From NCBI GenBank assembly GCA_012033595.1, contig JAAUQL010000001.1, forward strand, positions 1-64,000: a stretch of 64,000 nucleotides of DNA, written 5' to 3'. Position numbers and translations under genes: made by a program. The notes below the pieces were generated by a model that was given only the letters and a program-made list of their open reading frames with translations, was not told where the DNA came from and did not search any database. The stretch's first letter is position 1. Each line of letters starts with the position of its first letter. Positions 47,098 through 55,134 of this stretch are shown piece after piece. The DNA comes from Cyclobacteriaceae bacterium (GTDB lineage: Bacteria > Bacteroidota > Bacteroidia > Cytophagales > Cyclobacteriaceae).

Positions 47098-47412
47098 GGT
47101 GGGTCTTCTGTACTCAAAAAAGTGGCGGCTTATACGTTTAGGTCAAATGCCGATATAAATTAAAATAAAAAAATTCATAAAGGGCAATCTGCCCTATGAT
47201 TTTCATATCGATGCTGGTGGGTATTGGCGCGACTCTTTGTTTTTTCTGCGAAGTATACGTAAAGGTGCCCAAAATAGTACATCGAATTTTTAGCTACGCA
47301 CATTCAACCAACTAATGAGCGCAATGGGAATATGTGTGAATATCAGTAGAGAAACATTCATTTTTCCTCACGTCCCAATGTGCGGTGCATTGGCAGGGGG
47401 CCGCATACCATA
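47098..47412. other. 315-bp intergenic region with one hairpin
   Basis: No gene is recognised. AGGGCA-ATC-TGCCCT (47181-47195) forms a perfect 6-bp stem with a 3-base loop, without a T run. The region lies upstream of the GAF gene and downstream of the M23 gene, both on the minus strand. Confidence 0.4.
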
Positions 47413-48693
47413 TCACATGGGTGATTCGGGCTCAGTTAACTTTATTTCATCCAGCCTGCTTATCATTTCATTTTTTATAAGAGCATAGGGCGCCTCGTGT
47501 GCTTTGCTGATGGGGTTGGCCGAAGGAGGATCTATTTTGAGCGGATCAACTGCCTGGCCATTTTTCCAAAATCTAAAGTCCAGGTGGGGTCCGGTAGCCA
47601 GGCCAGACTTGCCCACATAGCCAATGATTTGACCCTGAGAAACGCGTACCCCGTTTTTTATACCATTTCCATATTTAGAGAGATGGAGATAGCCTGTGGT
47701 ATAAGTACCATTGTGCTTCACTTTCACGGTGTTGCCCCCGCCGCCGCTATATGCGGCAAATACTACAGTGCCATCGCCTACGGACATTACCGGGGTGCCT
47801 GTAGGCGCAGCATAGTCCACGCCGGTATGTGGCCGGGTAATTTTTAATACCGGGTGCAGCCGGGCATGGCTAAAACGCGAACTGATGCGCGAAAATTTGA
47901 GCGGTGCCTTCAGAAAGGCTTTCCTTAAGCTATTCCCTACTTCATCAAAATACTCCTTGCCTTCGCCCTGGTCATATTGCACCGCGTAAAATGGCTTGCC
48001 CTGGTGCCTGAACCACGAACCGATGATGCGTCCCATGCCGGCATCCTGCCCATTTACTTCGTAGCGTTCATATATCACCTTAAAGGCATCCCCCTTTTGC
48101 AAACCAAAAAAATCGATCACCCAGGCATATACATCGGCAAGCTCATTTACCAACAGCGGCGTGCCGCCGTCTTGCAGTATGGTGTTGTATAGCGAGGTCT
48201 CTATCACCCCGCTCGACACCTCCAATATGGTATCTACCTTGTTTCGCCCATTGTGTACACTCAAGCTGTCGCCAAATTGTAACATTACGAATTCGATGGG
48301 GTTGGGATGATATATGAACGCCCTGGCTGTTTTTTGGCTATCACTTTCGTGAATAATGGTATAGGGCTTTTTGGTTTGCAGGCGGCGCACATTAAATGAA
48401 TCTTTGGGCAACAGACTTATTTCGGCAATGGTCTGTGGCGAAATATTGAAGCGGGAAAGAATTTCCGAGAGATTTTCATTGGCTTTGATCACCCCCTCTT
48501 CCACCACCATGGAGTCTATTACTATTCCATACAATACTTTGGGGGGCGGGGGAGGCTGAAACTCCATCGAATCCAGTTCGGTAGTTTCCGGTATATTGTG
48601 CTTGGCTTTCCATTGGCTCACACTTGCGATTATTACATAGGTCAATACCAATGCGGCTACGATTCCAACGACTATGAATATTTTTTTCTTCAT
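47413..48693 (-). CDS. M23-type (LytM) peptidoglycan endopeptidase
   Basis: This 426-residue protein has one N-terminal membrane helix (KKIFIVVGIVAALVLTYVII), a Pro-rich linker, an OapA-like region (ENLSEILSRFNISPQTIAEI, about 60-120) and a C-terminal LytM domain. Zinc ligands are visible in HTGVDYAAPTGTPV (His and Asp). The later motif usually written HxH here reads GPHLDFRFW, so the second His is Asp. I have seen such replacements in other Bacteroidota M23 proteins, so activity is uncertain. I take ATG 48693 (MKKKIFIVVG) rather than 48702. It is divergent from recR with about 110 bases between them. Confidence 0.83.
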   Translation of the reverse strand: MKKKIFIVVGIVAALVLTYVIIASVSQWKAKHNIPETTELDSMEFQPPPPPKVLYGIVIDSMVVEEGVIKANENLSEILSRFNISPQTIAEISLLPKDSFNVRRLQTKKPYTIIHESDSQKTARAFIYHPNPIEFVMLQFGDSLSVHNGRNKVDTILEVSSGVIETSLYNTILQDGGTPLLVNELADVYAWVIDFFGLQKGDAFKVIYERYEVNGQDAGMGRIIGSWFRHQGKPFYAVQYDQGEGKEYFDEVGNSLRKAFLKAPLKFSRISSRFSHARLHPVLKITRPHTGVDYAAPTGTPVMSVGDGTVVFAAYSGGGGNTVKVKHNGTYTTGYLHLSKYGNGIKNGVRVSQGQIIGYVGKSGLATGPHLDFRFWKNGQAVDPLKIDPPSANPISKAHEAPYALIKNEMISRLDEIKLTEPESPM

Positions 48694-48776
48694 ATAAAAC
48701 AAACTTCAGTAGCAATGTTAAATTATATGGCTGTGGCAATTTCGGCGGGTAAAGGTGCCCTACAAAACTTTTTCAC

Positions 48777-48784
48777 TAATTTTG
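48777..48784 (+). promoter_or_regulatory. Candidate -7 box of recR, TAATTTTG
   Basis: The octamer fits TAnnTTTG and lies 20 bases before the recR ATG. No -33 element is clear. Confidence 0.45.
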
Positions 48785-48804
48785 AATTTTCAAATGTATA
48801 AAAA

Positions 48805-49422
48805 ATGCTTTATCCTTCTAAACTAATTGAAGATGCTGTCAACGAAATATCAAAACTTCCGGGAATAGGAAAGAAAACGGCCTTGCGGCTTGCGCTTCAC
48901 CTTTTGAAACAAGAGGAAAGCACTACCGATAAGCTGAGCACTGCGCTGGTAAATCTGAGAAAGGAAAGTAAATACTGTAAAATATGTCATATCATATCCG
49001 ACTCCGAAGACTGTACCTGCGAATCGGCGCGTAAAGACGCTTCTATACTCTGCGTGGTAGAAGACACCCCCGATGTGATTGCCATACAAAATACCGCGCA
49101 GTTTTCCGGATATTTTCATGTGCTGGGGGGCATTATTTCTCCCATGGAAGGTATAGGCCCCGGAGAATTGAACATACAAAGTCTGTTAGATCGTGTAAAA
49201 AAATCGTCAGGGCTGATCAAAGAGGTGATTTTGGCTTTGAGTCCCACCATGGAGGGCGACACCACTTCGTTTTATATTGCCAAAAAGCTTAAGCCCTTTA
49301 GTATAAAAATCACTACTATTGCCCGGGGAATTCCGATAGGTGGTGAATTGGAATATACCGATGAGATTACCTTGGGAAGAAGCATTGTGCAGCGGCTCAT
49401 TTACGATACCGGCAATGACTAA
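48805..49422 (+). CDS. recR: Recombination mediator RecR
   Basis: RecR, with RecO and RecF, loads RecA at gaps. The 205-residue protein has the N-terminal HhH (KLPGIGKKTALRLALHLL), a zinc finger with Cys at 58, 61, 70 and 72 (YCKICHIISDSEDCTC), the Toprim segment (LCVVEDTPDVIAIQNT, ALSPTMEGDTTSFYIA) and the Walker-B-like C-terminal RGIPIGGELEYTDE. The frame is intact. It heads a run of five same-strand genes. Confidence 0.96.
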   Translation: MLYPSKLIEDAVNEISKLPGIGKKTALRLALHLLKQEESTTDKLSTALVNLRKESKYCKICHIISDSEDCTCESARKDASILCVVEDTPDVIAIQNTAQFSGYFHVLGGIISPMEGIGPGELNIQSLLDRVKKSSGLIKEVILALSPTMEGDTTSFYIAKKLKPFSIKITTIARGIPIGGELEYTDEITLGRSIVQRLIYDTGND

Positions 49423-49476
49423 TAAGGGGCTGTTTTCCCGGGAATATCGTAGGGCGTTTTGATAAATGAATATCTT

Positions 49477-50121
49477 ATGAAATTATTATTGAGCAAATTG
49501 GCCATTTCCACGGTCTTGTGTATGGGGTTGCTTGCAGGCATACCCGAAGGATACGCACAAACAGATGAATATACACGAAACGAGCAACTCAAATATCTGG
49601 ATCTTGGCATCAAACAATATGAAAATGGAAAATACAAAGAAGCAGACGAATCGTTCAGGCAGGTACTGGAATCAGTAAGCGTATTGCCGGCGGAGATTTG
49701 TTTCTACTTCGGAGCCAATTCTTTTTATTTGAAAAAGTACAAGCAAAGCATCAACTGGCTCAATAAATACATTGCACTAAAGGGCACCTCAGGACAATTT
49801 TTTGATGAAAGTACCCGATACCTGAAAAAAGCAGAAGAAAAATACCTGGCAGACCCCGGCAAAGCCCAAAAGGATACAGAAGTTTATGAAGCCAGTGAAG
49901 CTATCGACTATACGGTAATGCCCAAGGTGGACTGTGGCCCATCGGGCAAGGTCATTTGCCCGGTTTGTAAAGGTGAAACGGTGATTATTAAAAAAAGTGC
50001 GATGAGTGTGTCATACCAGTCGTGCCCCTATTGCGATATACACGGATACCTCGATTGCGAAAACTACAACCTGCTGTTGCAGGGAGAGCTGGTTCCAGGC
50101 ACCAAATCATCACCCAAATAA
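49477..50121 (+). CDS. Exported TPR protein with a four-Cys zinc-ribbon-like tail
   Basis: I do not recognise a named family. The 214-residue protein has a signal peptide (MKLLLSKLAISTVLCMGLLA), two to three TPR motifs (LDLGIKQYENGKYKEADESF; CFYFGANSFYLKKYKQSINW) over about residues 30-120, and a C-terminal Cys cluster with ICPVCKGE and SCPYCDIHGYLDC, similar in spacing to a DnaJ-type zinc module. A further Cys precedes it (VDCGPSG). It follows recR by 54 bases on the same strand. A signal peptide with Cys pairs suggests periplasmic disulfides or metal binding; the role is unknown. Confidence 0.65.
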   Translation: MKLLLSKLAISTVLCMGLLAGIPEGYAQTDEYTRNEQLKYLDLGIKQYENGKYKEADESFRQVLESVSVLPAEICFYFGANSFYLKKYKQSINWLNKYIALKGTSGQFFDESTRYLKKAEEKYLADPGKAQKDTEVYEASEAIDYTVMPKVDCGPSGKVICPVCKGETVIIKKSAMSVSYQSCPYCDIHGYLDCENYNLLLQGELVPGTKSSPK

Positions 50122-50181
50122 TACACATGCTATGAGCAGATCCTCTTTGCAATCATACGCTTACTTCCCCAATAGCATACT

Positions 50182-51147
50182 ATGATGGACAACAGCATAA
50201 ACCCACTCTATGCCCAAGGCAAAAACCCCTGGATTTTGGTAATTGCCCTATTGGGCATAACCATTGGAGGCATCTTTCTCATCGGCCAGGTACTGGCTTT
50301 TGTCGCAGCCATTATGATATCAGGGCTAAGCCTTACCGAGCTGATGAACGTATTGGCTAACCCGACGGCCTATCCCGAACAGCGAATGATGATTTTGATC
50401 GTACAGGGCGTATCATCTGTGGGTGGCTTTGTCATCGCCCCACTGATTTTTTATTATACCCTGGTCGGCAACCACATCTTCAGGGATTTTATCCAACTGC
50501 CGCCAAATATCATTCCCACCCTGGTGGTAGCTGTGGTCATGGTGTTTTCTTTTATGGTGGTCAATACCATTTTTATAGAATGGAATGCAAATATTGAGCT
50601 TCCTGGATTTATGGCAGGTTTTGAACAATGGGCCAAAAACCTCGAAAGTTCCATGGAGGTGCTTACCAGCTACCTTACAGATTTTGAATCTACCCAATAT
50701 TTCTTTTTGGCGATCTTTATTATAGCGGTGATCCCGGGCATCGGAGAGGAGCTGCTTTTCAGGGGCTTGCTGCAAAACCTGCTCAGACGAATATTCAAAA
50801 ATGACCATGTTGCCGTGTGGGTGGCTGCCATTATATTTAGTGCGATTCATTTTCAATTTTATGGTTTTGTGCCCCGCATGCTGCTAGGCGCTTTGTTTGG
50901 CTACCTATATCTCTGGACCAACAATCTACTGGTGCCTATGGTGGCCCATTTTTTGAACAACGGCTTTTCATTGTTTGCACTATATGTGTACAAAAAAGGA
51001 CTTACAGACATAGATGTGGAATCGACCGAAGCGCTGCCCACTGTGTATATTATCTTTTTTTCTGCTTTATTTGCAGTCTCACTGTTCTATTTTAAAAACT
51101 ACCTGACAATAAGCAATTCGGATGAAAGACTGGACAGTCGTTTATAA
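50182..51147 (+). CDS. CPBP-family intramembrane metalloprotease
   Basis: The 321-residue protein has about eight membrane helices and the CPBP (Abi/CAAX-protease) motifs: EE with Arg three residues on in GIGEELLFRGLLQ (about 192-204), then SAIHFQFYGFVPRMLLG, and HFLNNG near 256. These residues place the zinc-type active site in the membrane. It overlaps the DUF2007 gene by 26 bases and continues to cdsA, so all three are co-expressed. The substrate is unknown. Confidence 0.88.
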   Translation: MMDNSINPLYAQGKNPWILVIALLGITIGGIFLIGQVLAFVAAIMISGLSLTELMNVLANPTAYPEQRMMILIVQGVSSVGGFVIAPLIFYYTLVGNHIFRDFIQLPPNIIPTLVVAVVMVFSFMVVNTIFIEWNANIELPGFMAGFEQWAKNLESSMEVLTSYLTDFESTQYFFLAIFIIAVIPGIGEELLFRGLLQNLLRRIFKNDHVAVWVAAIIFSAIHFQFYGFVPRMLLGALFGYLYLWTNNLLVPMVAHFLNNGFSLFALYVYKKGLTDIDVESTEALPTVYIIFFSALFAVSLFYFKNYLTISNSDERLDSRL

Positions 51148-51334
51148 AACCCCCATAAGCTCCAGGGCAGAGATCGTGAAAAGCGTACTGTACGAGAGCG
51201 GCATAGATGCGGTGATCATCAACAAAAAAGATTCTTCTATACATATCAGTCACGGACTATTGGAGGTGATGGTGCAGAGGGAACGCGTTTTGGAGGCACT
51301 AAAAATTGTGAATGATGAAATCTCGTTTGAATAA
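51122..51334 (+). CDS. DUF2007-like putative signal-transducing protein
   Basis: This 70-residue protein fits the small DUF2007 family (VVYKTPISSRAEIVKSVLYES, then GIDAVIINKKDSSIHI), a beta-alpha-beta domain often placed next to membrane genes. Its ATG lies 26 bases inside the CPBP gene and its own 3' end overlaps the start of cdsA by 23 bases. Confidence 0.8.
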   Translation: MKDWTVVYKTPISSRAEIVKSVLYESGIDAVIINKKDSSIHISHGLLEVMVQRERVLEALKIVNDEISFE

Positions 51335-52145
51335 ATACTCCAATCTGACCCAGCGCGTAATTGTGGCCCTTATTGGAGTGGCGGTCATCATCAGTGCGAT
51401 CTATTGGCAGGCATGGAGCTATTTCGCTATTTTCCTGATGATTTCTTTTTTGTCCTTACGGGAATTTTACAAGCTGGTAGGACTTGGCGGGTATATTCCT
51501 TTGGCGTTTTGGGGCACTTTGTCCGGCATGCTCATTTATACCTTTACCTTTTTGGTGCAAATGCACCTGGTATCCAATGCGGTGTTCTACATGATATTTC
51601 CTTTCACAGCCATTATCTACTTTATCAAACTGTACAAAAAATCTGATGTAAAGCCCTTTACCAACATTGCCTATACTTTTCTGGGGATTTTATATGTAGC
51701 GGTGCCATTTTCTCTATTGCATATCATTGCCTTTTGCACGGGCGAATATCGCTTTGAGCTGGTCACCGGCATACTGCTACTTACCTGGGCCAGCGATACT
51801 GGCGGTTATTTTGCCGGCACCCTGTTTGGCAAAACCAAACTATTTCTGCGCATTTCACCAAAGAAGTCTTGGGAAGGCTTTGTTGGCGGTGCCTTGCTTA
51901 CCTTGCTCATCGCCTATCTTATTTCCGGATATGTAGATATACTCCCTCTCTGGAAATGGATGACAATAGGTATTCTCACCGTTATTGCCGGCACGTATGG
52001 CGACCTGATCGAATCCTTATTCAAAAGGAGCATCAATATCAAAGATTCCGGCGAATCGCTTCCTGGTCATGGCGGATTTCTTGACAGGTTCGATGCCCTC
52101 TTGCTTTCCCTGCCTTTCATCGCGGCCTTCCTCAAACTATTCTGA
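51312..52145 (+). CDS. cdsA: Phosphatidate cytidylyltransferase
   Basis: CdsA makes CDP-diacylglycerol from phosphatidate and CTP, the precursor of phosphatidylserine and phosphatidylglycerol. The 277-residue protein has about eight membrane helices and the family signature near the C-terminus, SLFKRSINIKDSGESLPGHGG followed by FLDRFD, plus WASDTGGYFAGTLFGKTKL. It begins inside the DUF2007 gene (ATG 51312, or ATG 51315 one codon later). The decarboxylase psd that works downstream in the pathway lies 36 kb away. Confidence 0.94.
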   Translation: MMKSRLNKYSNLTQRVIVALIGVAVIISAIYWQAWSYFAIFLMISFLSLREFYKLVGLGGYIPLAFWGTLSGMLIYTFTFLVQMHLVSNAVFYMIFPFTAIIYFIKLYKKSDVKPFTNIAYTFLGILYVAVPFSLLHIIAFCTGEYRFELVTGILLLTWASDTGGYFAGTLFGKTKLFLRISPKKSWEGFVGGALLTLLIAYLISGYVDILPLWKWMTIGILTVIAGTYGDLIESLFKRSINIKDSGESLPGHGGFLDRFDALLLSLPFIAAFLKLF

Positions 52146-52235
52146 TGTAGCAGGCATTTCAAACCATCGATATGGGCGATTACAAAAGTGCCAGAAAATA
52201 ATTATTATCACCCACAAGAACTGCGGTTACTCATT

Positions 52236-52243
52236 TATATTTG
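52236..52243 (+). promoter_or_regulatory. Candidate -7 box of the GH105 gene, TATATTTG
   Basis: The octamer fits TAnnTTTG but lies 78 bases before the ATG, farther than the other candidates. It could leave a leader of about 70 bases. Confidence 0.35.
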
Positions 52244-52321
52244 GGCAAAACTAATATGGATCCAGGCACCAATGGCTGACCCGGGCAAATCATTTTATGT
52301 ATTGAATAATTAAATCGAATT

Positions 52322-53419
52322 ATGAGAAAAATCAGTCTATTCCTACTGGCATTTTTACTTGGAGGGGCTCTTCAGCTTAGTGCGCAAAAGCCTTCTGACA
52401 AAGTGATAAAGAAGTCGATGTTGAAGGCCTTTAAATGGCAACAGAAAAATCCCAAGCACGCACTGAATGACTGGACAAACGGGGCGTATTATATCGGTGT
52501 GACCAAAGCCTACCAGGCTACCGGCAATAAGGCCTACCAAAAAGGCCTGATAGCTATGGCCGAAGAGCTCGATTGGATGCCTGCACCTCGCTGGTACCAT
52601 GCAGATGATATTGCCATCAGCCAGTCTTATCTTTATATGAAGGAAGATGGGGTAAAAGGTGCCAACTTGCAGCCAACAGTCAATGACCTCGACAAGGTAA
52701 TGACCCAGGAGTATGACTGGAAAGACGAAAACGGCATAAAGCCGATATACTGGTGGTGGTGCGATGCCCTGTTTATGGGACCGCCGGTCTTTGTACACTA
52801 TGCGGCTATTTCTGGCGAAAACAAGTATCTGACGGCCAACGACAGACTATACAATGAATGCTACGAATTGCTTTTCGACCAGGAGGAGCATTTGTTTGCT
52901 CGCGATATGCGATACCTCTGGGAAGGAGACAAAGAATACCTAAAAGAAGCCAATGGCAAAAAGATATTCTGGAGCCGTGGCAATGGCTGGGTGATCGGCG
53001 GATTGGCTTTGCTGCTGCAACAAATGCCTGCAGACTACGAGAAGCGTGGATTTTATGAAGACCTTTTCAAAAAAATGGCTTCCAAGCTCAAGGCCATACA
53101 GCCGGAAGATGGCATGTGGCGATCGAGCCTGCTCGACCCCGAGTCGTATCCCCATGGCGAAGTGAGCGGTACCGGTTTCGATACCTTTGCATTCCTTTGG
53201 GGCATTAATAACGGCTTGCTCGATAGAAGCGAATACCTGCCGGCTGCCATGAAAGCATTTAATGGCCTGATGGCCTGCCAACAGGCAGATGGTAAAATGG
53301 GTTGGGTACAACCCATTGGCGCTGACCCCAAAAGGAATTTCTCTGCCGATAGCTGGGAAGTGTATGGCACGGGCGCGTATCTGCTGGCTGCCAGTGAAAT
53401 GCTGAAATTAGAAGAATAG
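52322..53419 (+). CDS. GH105/GH88-type unsaturated glucuronyl hydrolase
   Basis: The enzyme class removes unsaturated uronate from the non-reducing end of oligosaccharides made by polysaccharide lyases (rhamnogalacturonan, ulvan or similar). The 365-residue protein has a signal peptide (LFLLAFLLGGALQLSAQ) and an alpha/alpha-barrel with WTNGAYYIGV, the catalytic Asp in YWWWCDALFMGPPV (D148) and IFWSRGNGWVIGGLALLLQQM. The length is typical. It is isolated from the SusCD pair, so its substrate is not known. A terminator follows. Confidence 0.87.
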   Translation: MRKISLFLLAFLLGGALQLSAQKPSDKVIKKSMLKAFKWQQKNPKHALNDWTNGAYYIGVTKAYQATGNKAYQKGLIAMAEELDWMPAPRWYHADDIAISQSYLYMKEDGVKGANLQPTVNDLDKVMTQEYDWKDENGIKPIYWWWCDALFMGPPVFVHYAAISGENKYLTANDRLYNECYELLFDQEEHLFARDMRYLWEGDKEYLKEANGKKIFWSRGNGWVIGGLALLLQQMPADYEKRGFYEDLFKKMASKLKAIQPEDGMWRSSLLDPESYPHGEVSGTGFDTFAFLWGINNGLLDRSEYLPAAMKAFNGLMACQQADGKMGWVQPIGADPKRNFSADSWEVYGTGAYLLAASEMLKLEE

Positions 53420-53490
53420 CGCACAACGGTGGTTGGCAGATGCACCGCAATTGCCTTTAGACACCTTGCACCTACAACAGACAATCACCA

Positions 53491-53520
53491 AAAAAAGGGC
53501 ACCGGTTAGGTGCCCTTTTT
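53491..53520. terminator. Bidirectional terminator after the GH105 gene
   Basis: AAAAGGGCACC and GGTGCCCTTTT form an 11-bp stem around GGTTA with A and T runs on the two sides. It serves the GH105 gene and the convergent His-rich gene. Confidence 0.85.
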
Positions 53521-53561
53521 CATTCAAACACAATCAAAACATTCTAAAAAATCGGTAACTT

Positions 53562-54230
53562 TTAATGGGTTCTCGTATTGCCACGTCCACTTCTATTGGT
53601 GCCGGAGCCGTTTGCTGCATAGGTGTTTGTTTGTTTTACCACATACACCTTTTCCTGATGCCTTCCTTGTGGTGGACCTGCCGGCTTTTTATCATTTTCG
53701 TACCTCACCACTACCACTTCCTTCTTGCTATTGTGCTTATATCCGTTTTGGTGTCCATGGCCGGGTTTTTCTATATATACATTGTTATAATAGGTGCTAT
53801 GGTGCATTGGTGCTGCCGGGATACGATTATGGCCAACTACATATACTACCTTGGTATATTGGGTTGGATAGTATGTTTGAAAATAAGTGCTATGGTATCC
53901 ACAATGATTTTGGCAATGGTGCGCTGCAAGTGGATAATGATGGTGTCTGATGGTGCGATAAATGTGTCCGTGCCTGTCGAACCTAAGCTCTACAAAAGCG
54001 CCATTGCGGTGCAGTAATACGTTGTAATTGAAATATCCCGGATGTGCCAGTTGCTCTACGTGGGCTATTTCATAGCCATGAAATCGATGGTTGACTTCCA
54101 GATGAACATAGTGTGGGACATTCCAGGTAGTGGCGTATCCATTGGAAGTATAATAGTGTTGAGCGTTGCTGGTGTTGCTGATCAAAAGCACGATACCAAG
54201 TACGATTCCGATGATGCTTATCTTTTTCAT
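53562..54230 (-). CDS. Secreted His/Tyr-rich low-complexity protein
   Basis: The 222-residue protein has a signal peptide (MKKISIIGIVLGIVLLISNT) and then a mature chain very rich in His and Tyr (HYYTSNGYATTW, TIRHHHYPLAAHHCQNHCGY, APMHHSTYYNNVYIEKPGHG), with a basic Gly/Asn-rich tail (SGTNRSGRGNTRTH). I do not recognise the family. ATG 54230 is the signal peptide start; ATG 54284 adds a Cys-rich stretch. The His clusters suggest metal binding or a surface role, but this is an inference. Alternatively it is an outer surface or matrix protein. Confidence 0.6.
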   Translation of the reverse strand: MKKISIIGIVLGIVLLISNTSNAQHYYTSNGYATTWNVPHYVHLEVNHRFHGYEIAHVEQLAHPGYFNYNVLLHRNGAFVELRFDRHGHIYRTIRHHHYPLAAHHCQNHCGYHSTYFQTYYPTQYTKVVYVVGHNRIPAAPMHHSTYYNNVYIEKPGHGHQNGYKHNSKKEVVVVRYENDKKPAGPPQGRHQEKVYVVKQTNTYAANGSGTNRSGRGNTRTH

Positions 54231-54565
54231 AACGCTTGAATTAAGTTCGAGGAGCCTAAAACAAGGACTATGCCAGAAAAGCAATAATTAATGTAAGTGC
54301 TTGTTAAGCAATAAAATAGAAATGTTAGGCAGCTTCGAAAGCCTAAAATCTCGTGAATGATTAAACTTACGGAAATGCGCACAGGACAGGCAAAACAGCA
54401 GGGGCGCGCCGGGCAGTGCACAAAAACATTGTTTTGTCTACATTTTTCCTCTGCTTACTTTCTAAGCATCAAGGAAAAGAAAGTAAATACCATGAACCTT
54501 CAATGCCAATATGGTCAAGAAGCAGATTGAATCACCGCTTCAGCAATTTTTCTTTTATGTCGTAC
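54231..54565. other. 335-bp intergenic region, nothing recognised
   Basis: It lies between the start of the His-rich gene and the end of the MaoC gene, both on the minus strand. I see no ORF, terminator or clear promoter box. Confidence 0.35.
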
Positions 54566-55042
54566 TTATTTGCTATTGTTATTGAAATAATACAGAAATA
54601 CCAGCACACCACTAAACGCCGGCTTGCTGTTTCCTCTGATCTCAAGAGTCACTTGCAGGTGGCATTTAGATATACCACGGAGGTTTGCCAGAGATTTCAG
54701 CTTTGCAGTAAGGCGCACCTCACTATCGACCAATACGGGCTGGTTAAATTTTAGATCTTCGATGCCATAGTTGATCATCATGTCGATGTTGCGGATCTCG
54801 GCTATCTGTTTCCATAAAAAGGGAGCTATAGAAATGTTGAGATATCCGTGGGCAATTGTACTGCCAAAACCTCCTTCCTTTTTAGCTCTGTCGGGTTCTG
54901 TATGTATCCATTGATGATCGTCGGTAGCATCAGCAAATTTATTTATCCTGTCCTGGGTAATGGTCATAAAATCTGAAGCACCAAGCTCTTTGCCTATATA
55001 TTGCTCAAATTCCGCATGGCTATTGATGGTGAGTTTACTCAT
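54566..55042 (-). CDS. MaoC-family (R)-specific enoyl-CoA hydratase-like protein
   Basis: MaoC hydratases add water to 2-enoyl-CoA. The 158-residue single hot-dog-fold protein contains the hydratase motif with catalytic Asp and His (KFADATDDHQWIHTEPDRAK, about 50-69), then GGFGSTIAHGYLNISIAPFLW, and a conserved GIEDLKFNQPVLV strand. Length is normal and the frame intact. It is followed on the same strand by the His-rich gene with a 335-base gap, so not obviously co-transcribed. Confidence 0.9.
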   Translation of the reverse strand: MSKLTINSHAEFEQYIGKELGASDFMTITQDRINKFADATDDHQWIHTEPDRAKKEGGFGSTIAHGYLNISIAPFLWKQIAEIRNIDMMINYGIEDLKFNQPVLVDSEVRLTAKLKSLANLRGISKCHLQVTLEIRGNSKPAFSGVLVFLYYFNNNSK

Positions 55043-55134
55043 AACTGCTTTTTTTAGTTGTCAAAACATCGAATTTAGTGCAAGTCCTCAAGCATTCATG
55101 CACTTGTGAAATGAAATTACCCGGCTTGCCAGGC

